Source of the DNA: Planctomycetaceae bacterium
GTDB lineage: Bacteria; Planctomycetota; Planctomycetia; Pirellulales; Pirellulaceae
Direction of reading: 5' to 3'
Assembly (NCBI GenBank): GCA_015490875.1
Contig: WFWZ01000219.1
Span: 1-36,452, forward strand
Length of the DNA: 36,452 nucleotides
Each line of letters opens with the position of its first letter. Position 1 is the stretch's first letter. Under the pieces are notes generated by a model that made no database searches, had not been told where the DNA came from, and saw nothing but the letters and a program-made list of their open reading frames with translations. Made by a program: the position numbers and the translations under genes. Shown here in pieces: positions 31,862 through 36,452 of the stretch.

Positions 31862-33145
31862 ATGATTTTGCTCATCGACAACTACGATAGCTTTGCGCAC
31901 AATTTGGCGAGGTACTGCCGCCGGTTGCATGATCGGGTGGTCGTCTACCGCAACGACGCGATTACCGTCGAGGACGTTCTGGAGATCGCTCCCGATTTGA
32001 TTGTGCTCTCGCCCGGCCCCAAACGCCCCGAGGATGCGGGGATCAGCCTGCAACTTGTGCAAACTGCCGCAGCGAGGATCCCCATCTTCGGTGTTTGCCT
32101 GGGGCATCAGACGATCGCCGCCGCGTTCGGTGCGGAAGTGCGCCGCTCGGCACCTTGCCACGGTCGAGCGTCCCTGGTCTACCATGACCGGCCGCCCCTG
32201 TTTGACGGACTCCCCTCCCCTTTCCCGGCCGCCCGTTACCACTCGCTCGCCGTCGATGCCTCGTCACTCCCATCGGAACTTCGCGTGACGGCCACGACCG
32301 AAGACGGCACGGTGATGGCGGTCGAACATACGGCTCATCCGATCGCCGGTGTTCAATTCCACCCCGAGTCGATTTTGACGCCGCATGGGTATCGTTTGCT
32401 GGCCAATGTGCTGCGTTGGGCCGGCCTCGAAACGTCCCATCCCGTTCCCTCCTTCGACGAAGAGTGTGCTCCGGCAGCAACTCCTGAGCAGCATGAGCGG
32501 CATAAGCGATCTGGGGACAAGGATCATGACGAGCTGCCCGCGGTCGCCATGCCGATGACTCCCTATCGCGTCATCGAGGGGATCGTCGGGACCTTGGGAC
32601 CGGACGGCACACCCCACTTCGCGCCGATGGGTCCCCGCGTTCCGACAACCTCGTGGGATACTTGGTCGGCGATCACGCTGCGTCCCTTTCCCGATTCCCA
32701 GACGCTGGCCAATCTCCGGCGCACCGGCAAAGGCGTCTTCCATGTTATTGACGACGCACTCTTGTTGGCTCGAGCCCTCACCGGAGCCGACTTGAGTTCC
32801 GAGTGCCGTGTGCGGAAAGGTGGTTTTCCCGTTCTCAACGGCGCCGTCGCGTGGCTCGCGTTCAAAGTGGTCTCCTTCCACGAGGAAGAACCTCGCGTGC
32901 GGTTGGAATGTCGAATCGTCGACCGAGGTTCCGGCGGATCCTGGAGCGGCTGGAACCGTGCGCAGCACGCCATTGTCGAGTTGGCCATTCTCGTGAGTCG
33001 CGCTCATTTGCTCCCGGCCGAAACCATTCGCGAACAACTCGAGCCACTGCGCTCGTGGGTGTCGAAGACCGGCGGCCCGCGGGAACGTCAAGCCTGGGAA
33101 ATGCTCCGGCGGAAACTCGAGGAGCACGTAGGTCAGGCTTTCTAG
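31862..33145 (+). CDS. pabA: Fusion of PabA-type glutamine amidotransferase and DUF447 domain
   Basis: 427 residues. Residues 1-190 are a class I glutamine amidotransferase: MILLIDNYDSFAHNLARY, LSPGPKRPEDAG, nucleophile Cys79 in GVCLGHQTI, His167 and Glu169 in GVQFHPESIL. It supplies ammonia to PabB encoded just upstream. After a charged linker of about 40 residues (CAPAATPEQHERHKRSGDKD) comes DUF447 (about 232-427): YRVIEGIVGTLGPDGTPHFA, PMGPRVPTTS, ITLRPFPDSQTLANLRRTGK, FHVIDDALLLARALTGADLS. DUF447 is a flavin-reductase-like split-barrel family normally stand-alone in archaea, methylotrophs and planctomycetes with methanopterin C1 metabolism. I start at ATG 31862, where PabA proteins normally begin; GTG 31844 is possible. 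The stop lies in a palindromic repeat (see 33127). Confidence 0.9.
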   Translation: MILLIDNYDSFAHNLARYCRRLHDRVVVYRNDAITVEDVLEIAPDLIVLSPGPKRPEDAGISLQLVQTAAARIPIFGVCLGHQTIAAAFGAEVRRSAPCHGRASLVYHDRPPLFDGLPSPFPAARYHSLAVDASSLPSELRVTATTEDGTVMAVEHTAHPIAGVQFHPESILTPHGYRLLANVLRWAGLETSHPVPSFDEECAPAATPEQHERHKRSGDKDHDELPAVAMPMTPYRVIEGIVGTLGPDGTPHFAPMGPRVPTTSWDTWSAITLRPFPDSQTLANLRRTGKGVFHVIDDALLLARALTGADLSSECRVRKGGFPVLNGAVAWLAFKVVSFHEEEPRVRLECRIVDRGSGGSWSGWNRAQHAIVELAILVSRAHLLPAETIREQLEPLRSWVSKTGGPRERQAWEMLRRKLEEHVGQAF

Positions 33146-33184
33146 CCTGACGAAACGTAGGTCAGGCTTTCCAACCTGACGAAA
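33127..33184 (+). repeat. 29-bp palindromic element, two tandem copies
   Basis: Copy 1 (33127-33155) and copy 2 (33156-33184) share CGTAGGTCAGGCTTTC...CCTGACGAAA and differ at two positions. Copy 1 forms GTCAGGCT-TTCT-AGCCTGAC, an 8-bp stem with a 4-base loop. The TAG stop of the PabA-DUF447 gene and its last residues (VGQAF) lie inside copy 1. It may act as a terminator-like structure or a REP-type element. Confidence 0.85.
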
Positions 33185-33264
33185 CTCACGTTGTCCACTA
33201 CGTCCACGTCATGGCGTGTGGCAGCTCTCTACGACAACTCTTGCCGCAACGGGTAATGGCCGCA

Positions 33265-33292
33265 CTCGTCAGGCTAGAAAGCCCGACCTACG
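33265..33292 (-). repeat. Inverted copy of the 29-bp element
   Basis: On the minus strand it reads CGTAGGTCGGGCTTTCTAGC followed by CTGACGAG, nearly identical to the copies at 33127-33184 but in the opposite direction. The space of about 80 bp between them holds a GTCCAC-containing stretch (33190-33210) like the repeat near 20.25 kb. It ends 9 bp before the stop of the PSD1 gene. Confidence 0.8.
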
Positions 33293-33300
33293 GAGTCCCC

Positions 33301-35994
33301 TCAATGGTTGAACAAGAACTCGCGGCTGTTCAACACGGCCCACATGACGTCTTGCCAACCTTCGCGGCGATTGGGAGCCGACTCGACGATCTGCCGGCAG
33401 GTCGCGATCTCGTCGTCGGTCGGCAGTCGGCTGAACGCCAGCAGGTAGAGCCGTTCGGCGATGGCCGCATCGTCAAGTTGCTTGTCGGCGAGCCACCGGG
33501 CGAGGCGTCCCTTGCTGTCGGCGAGCTTGCGGTTGACGACGTCGCCGTTGACCAGATGGAGAACCTGAGCGAGATTCGGAGCCGACTGCCGTTCGCATTC
33601 GCAGGCTTGAGCCCGTTTGGGCCGGCCCATCGTATCGAGGAAGTACGACGCGTAATTCGGGTCGGGCAACTCGATCGCTCGCGTCCCCGAAGGAATCCCG
33701 GGGAACTTGTCTTGTGTGCCGGTCACTGTGTTCACGGCGTCGAGCATCACTTCGGCGGGCAACCGCTTCACATTGTAGTGCGTGTAGAAGCGGTCTTCCT
33801 TAGCGAGCGACGCGGGGGCTTTGGAGCCGAGTTGGTAGACGCGTGACGTCATGATCGCCCGCATCAACTGCCGCAAGTCGAAGTGGTGTTCGACGAAGTA
33901 ATCAGCCAAAGCATCGAGCAACGGCGGGTTGGACGCCGGATTCGTGGCTCGCATGTCGTCGACCGGTTCGACCAACCCCGTCCCCATGAAGTAACTCCAG
34001 GTGCGGTTGGCGATATTCCGAGCGAACAGGCGGTTTTCGGGACTCGTGAGCCACTCGGCCAACGGGCGACGTAGGTCGCGCACGCCGTCGGTTTTGATCG
34101 GTTGGCCGCCGAGCGGCGTGGGCGTCATGACTTGGCGCGTCCGCGGATGGCGGATGGCACCGCTGCGCCGCACGACCACGACGGTATCGCCTCCCAAAGC
34201 TCCGAACTCCGAACTTGCCTTGGTTCCGACGCGCGTGAAGAATGCCGCCAGCGAATAGTAATCTTTCTGGCTGTAGACTTCGAACGGATGATGGTGGCAT
34301 CGGGCGCACGCGAGGCGGATGCCGAGGAAGACTTGGGCGGTGGTTTCGGCCAGGTCCTCGGGCCGAGTCGTGATCTTATAGTAGTTGGCAGGGCCGACTT
34401 CGAAGACGGAGCCTTGAGCGGTAATGATTTCGCGAACCAACGCGTCGATCGGCTTGTTCTCGCGGAAGGCTCCGCGCAGCCAGTTGTACATCGCCCACAT
34501 TCCGCCGTCGCCGATTTTGTTGCGGTTGTTGCGCAGGAGGTCGCCCCACTTGAGTGCCCAGTAGGCAGAGAACGGCTCGACGTAAACGTCCCGTTGGGGA
34601 TCGCCGGTCAATCCGAGGAGTTCGTCGACGAGTTGTTCTCGTTTGTCGGGCGAACCGTCGGCCAGGAATGCGCGGACGCGTTCTGGCGGCGGGAGGGTCC
34701 CGATGGCGTCGAGAAACGCACGGCGGATGAACGTGGCATCGTCGCAGAGCGATACCGGTTGCAATCCGAGTCGCTGCCAGCGAGCCATCACGAGCTCGTC
34801 GATGAAATTGGCGGGCTGAAATCCGGCCAGATTCACCTTGTCGGCGAACGGCACGACGATCGTTGCGACCTTCGCCTGCCCCATGAAGCGGACCATGACG
34901 GCGGTTTGGCCGGAGCCTTTGGCTTCCACGAGTCCCCGATCGTCGACAGTGGCAACCGATTCGGTCTGGCTATCGAACATGGAATATACGGTGACGTCCC
35001 GGCGAGTGCCGTCGGCATACACGGCTTCGACGCGCAACTGCTGCCGCTGGCCGGGTTGGAAGACGCGCTCGCGAGGCACGACGTGCAAGTCGACGACGGG
35101 AGATGGATCTTTGGGAGGCGCGGGAGCTCCATCCTCGATCCAGGCTCGGAGGACTTTGTACTCGTAGGAGTCGCGCGCGAACCGGCGACCTCCGCCATGG
35201 GCGACTTGCAGGGTGGGCTTGAGCAGGAAGAGGCTGCGGTCGGGCTCGAGCAAGTTGAGCCGTCTTCCGATTCGGTCGGTGGCGATTTCGGGATAGTCCT
35301 GTTCGGGAGCGTATCCCAGGAGTGACAATTTGAAACCGGCCTGTCCGAACTGCGAAGCGTGACAGCCACCGCCGGTGCAGCCGGCTCGGTTGAGCATGGG
35401 AATGACGTGCCAGGTGAACTTGCTTCCGTGAGTCGCCTCGATGCCGGCCACTTCGACCTCGACGCTGTGCCGCTGACCCTCGACCTCGACGGCAATCGTC
35501 GTCCGCCCGTTGGCCAATGGAGTGACGAGTCCGCGTTGGTTCACAGTGACGATTTTGGGATCGGCGGGGATGTAGCGAGCTTGGGGCGTCAGGTCGGCGG
35601 TTGCCGTAGCGGGGGAACCGCAGAGGACGACGATCTGGCCCCGCTCGAGCCGCCCTTGGAGGACGAGTTTCTTGGGGAAAACTTCGACCGACGCGGCCGA
35701 TTCGGCTTTGGTCGCCCCAGCCGATTTGCCTTTAGCGGGTGCGCCAGATGCGGCTTTGATCGATGCGGGCGATGCGGCTTTGGCGGCCGCGGCCGTTTCA
35801 GCTTGAATTGATGCCCCCGATTCCGCATTAGCTGGCTGAGTGGCCTTGGGAGGATCCGTGGCCGGTGCGGGTGGATCGGCGGCTTGGAGGAGTGGAGTGA
35901 CGACTAGCGCGACGGCCAGGAGGCCGATAGCGTGGAGAGCCATCACGAGGCGAGTGGCATAGCGGCTAACTCGAAGAGAGATTGGGGCGTTCAT
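33301..35994 (-). CDS. PSD1-type protein: Big2, cytochrome-like, DUF1549 and DUF1553 domains
   Basis: 897 residues, exported (MNAPISLRVSRYATRLVMAL with hydrophobic GLLAVALVVTPLLQA, cleavage near AA-D). Residues 40-105 are an Ala/Lys/Pro/Ser low-complexity linker. Two Big2-like domains follow (about 105-183 and 300-380). Between them lies a cytochrome-like segment with Cys206-x4-Cys211-His212 (AGCTGGGCHASQ) and a conserved HGGGRRF. Then DUF1549 (about 395-490, FIDELVMARWQRLGLQP and YWALKWGDLLRNNRNKI) with CARCHHHPFE (Cys563, Cys566, His567), and DUF1553 (RRPLAEWLTSPENRLFARNI, ANRTWSYFMGTGLVEPVDD, SRVYQLGSKAP). Planctomycete PSD1 proteins usually sit next to a DUF1501 (sulfatase-like) gene; none is in the window. 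Function unknown. Confidence 0.93.
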   Translation of the reverse strand: MNAPISLRVSRYATRLVMALHAIGLLAVALVVTPLLQAADPPAPATDPPKATQPANAESGASIQAETAAAAKAASPASIKAASGAPAKGKSAGATKAESAASVEVFPKKLVLQGRLERGQIVVLCGSPATATADLTPQARYIPADPKIVTVNQRGLVTPLANGRTTIAVEVEGQRHSVEVEVAGIEATHGSKFTWHVIPMLNRAGCTGGGCHASQFGQAGFKLSLLGYAPEQDYPEIATDRIGRRLNLLEPDRSLFLLKPTLQVAHGGGRRFARDSYEYKVLRAWIEDGAPAPPKDPSPVVDLHVVPRERVFQPGQRQQLRVEAVYADGTRRDVTVYSMFDSQTESVATVDDRGLVEAKGSGQTAVMVRFMGQAKVATIVVPFADKVNLAGFQPANFIDELVMARWQRLGLQPVSLCDDATFIRRAFLDAIGTLPPPERVRAFLADGSPDKREQLVDELLGLTGDPQRDVYVEPFSAYWALKWGDLLRNNRNKIGDGGMWAMYNWLRGAFRENKPIDALVREIITAQGSVFEVGPANYYKITTRPEDLAETTAQVFLGIRLACARCHHHPFEVYSQKDYYSLAAFFTRVGTKASSEFGALGGDTVVVVRRSGAIRHPRTRQVMTPTPLGGQPIKTDGVRDLRRPLAEWLTSPENRLFARNIANRTWSYFMGTGLVEPVDDMRATNPASNPPLLDALADYFVEHHFDLRQLMRAIMTSRVYQLGSKAPASLAKEDRFYTHYNVKRLPAEVMLDAVNTVTGTQDKFPGIPSGTRAIELPDPNYASYFLDTMGRPKRAQACECERQSAPNLAQVLHLVNGDVVNRKLADSKGRLARWLADKQLDDAAIAERLYLLAFSRLPTDDEIATCRQIVESAPNRREGWQDVMWAVLNSREFLFNH

Positions 35995-36067
35995 GGTGGG
36001 AGGTGGGAGGTGTGAGGGGTGAGATGTGAAGTGGGAAGTTTGAAGGGGGAAGTTTGAAAGGGGAGGC
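35995..36067 (-). repeat. C-rich TCAC heptamer-type repeat at the PSD1 start
   Basis: On the coding (minus) strand this stretch is pyrimidine-rich with an imperfect 7-bp period (CACTTCACATCTCACCCCTC, CACACCTCCCACCTCCCACC), ending directly at the ATG. It includes the CACTTCA unit of the array upstream of fumarylacetoacetase, and two near-identical copies of CCTTCAAACTTCCC. No Shine-Dalgarno site separates it from the start codon. Confidence 0.75.
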
Positions 36068-36211
36068 GTAGTGTCAAGGTGAGAGGCAGGGTTAAGGGTT
36101 CATGGGGGAGGTTCGAATCGCTGCGTGCGGGGCCGCGAGCGGTGTCCCGCACTGCTGGATTGTGCGATACCGGGGTCGGCCACGCGGCGTCGCAGTGTCC
36201 CAATCCCACGA

Positions 36212-36297
36212 CCGTCTCGAACTCACGTACATGTCTGGCAGAGGCTCGCGGTCGTGAAGGCTCTTCCGCCGAGTCTGGCGTCCGTCTCGAACTCACG
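36212..36297. repeat. 16-bp direct repeat CCGTCTCGAACTCACG
   Basis: The two copies at 36212-36227 and 36282-36297 are identical and 70 bp apart. The left copy overlaps the arm of the CACGACCG/CGGTCGTG inverted repeat. Spacing near seven helical turns would place both copies on the same face, which would suit a regulator pair, but no factor is known to me. Confidence 0.5.
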
Positions 36298-36394
36298 CCA
36301 ACCCACCGGAGCGGCCGTCGCTCGTCGCGCCTCCACCAGCTCCCATTATATCGAAATCCGCTGATTGATGAAAACCGATCCCCCACACTGTCTC

Positions 36395-36452
36395 CTCCCC
36401 CACCCCTCACACCTCACTTCTCTGCCCTCACCCGTCACCCTTCAAACTTCAA
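36395..36452 (+). repeat. C-rich TCAC repeat at the window edge
   Basis: The plus strand reads CTCCCCCACCCCTCACACCT and CACTTC, ending CACCCTTCAAACTTC, the same motif family as at 10977 and 35995, here facing right. By analogy a plus-strand start codon should lie just beyond the window. Confidence 0.5.

Larger units (their letters stand above)
35995..36452. other. Right-end intergenic region
   Basis: 458 bp upstream of the PSD1 gene. The short frames crossing it have no family-like sequence. The first 73 bp are the purine repeat (listed), then comes a 16-bp direct repeat CCGTCTCGAACTCACG at 36212-36227 and 36282-36297 (70 bp apart). CACGACCG (36207-36214) and CGGTCGTG (36249-36256) are perfect inverted repeats. 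The last 58 bp are C-rich TCAC repeats pointing toward a gene beyond the window. Confidence 0.55.

Noticed and set aside
1-36452. tRNA, rRNA, CRISPR array, insertion sequence, phage or plasmid genes
   Set aside because: No cloverleaf-like sequences, spaced direct-repeat arrays, transposase, integrase or capsid-type motifs were seen by eye. Small repeats are too few and irregular for CRISPR.

Overview
The window looks like a chromosomal segment of a planctomycete, most likely Pirellulales-like. I judge this from protein families, not from any search. The signs are a DUF1549/DUF1553 (PSD1) protein with CxxCH-type motifs, two PQQ-like beta-propeller proteins, a secreted Cys-rich protein, a dihydropteroate-synthase-like protein next to a DUF447 domain, and G+C-rich DNA with short TCAC-type spacer repeats. 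No rRNA, tRNA, CRISPR array, insertion sequence or prophage gene was seen.

Layout. 1-4.4 kb is a proteostasis block: Lon protease (minus strand, C-terminus outside the window), a small heat-shock protein, and a DegP/HtrA protease. 4.5-6.9 kb (minus) holds a small unknown protein, a response regulator fused to an RsbW-type ATPase, and a membrane-anchored TPR protein. 7.2-12.3 kb (plus) is a homogentisate route for tyrosine breakdown: an Lrp/AsnC regulator, 4-hydroxyphenylpyruvate dioxygenase, homogentisate dioxygenase, an uncharacterised protein, and fumarylacetoacetase. 12.3-18.8 kb (minus) carries a roughly 1000-residue secreted beta-propeller protein, a cytoplasmic histidine kinase, and a sulfide/persulfide block (ETHE1-like dioxygenase with two rhodanese domains, a membrane rhodanese, and a 32-residue membrane microprotein). 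19.3-25.7 kb has a ZIP metal transporter, a Cys-rich secreted protein, two adjacent transsulfuration-family PLP enzymes, and a membrane-anchored beta-propeller protein. 25.8-27.0 kb is visibly less G+C-rich, with one unknown gene and a stretch of about 500 bp without a credible gene.

27.0-33.1 kb is the most interesting part. A FabD-like acyltransferase is divergent from a tight four-gene run: an SDR protein that has lost most of its catalytic residues, a DUF6513/dihydropteroate-synthase-like protein, PabB with the Lys typical of aminodeoxychorismate synthase, and a fusion of PabA with DUF447. DUF447 and this DHPS-like family are known companions of tetrahydromethanopterin C1 genes in methylotrophs and planctomycetes. 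I therefore infer a pterin-cofactor (methanopterin-like or folate) module that makes its own aminodeoxychorismate. 33.3-36.0 kb is a PSD1 gene with no DUF1501 partner in view.

Small repeats run through the window. A 29-bp palindromic element (CGTAGGTCAGGCTTTC...) occurs twice in tandem and once inverted near 33.2 kb, with a decayed copy near 20.4 kb. It supplies the stop codon of the PabA-DUF447 gene. A heptameric CACTTCA/CACCTCA repeat sits just upstream of the start codons of fumarylacetoacetase and the PSD1 gene, and a relative forms the end of the SDR gene.
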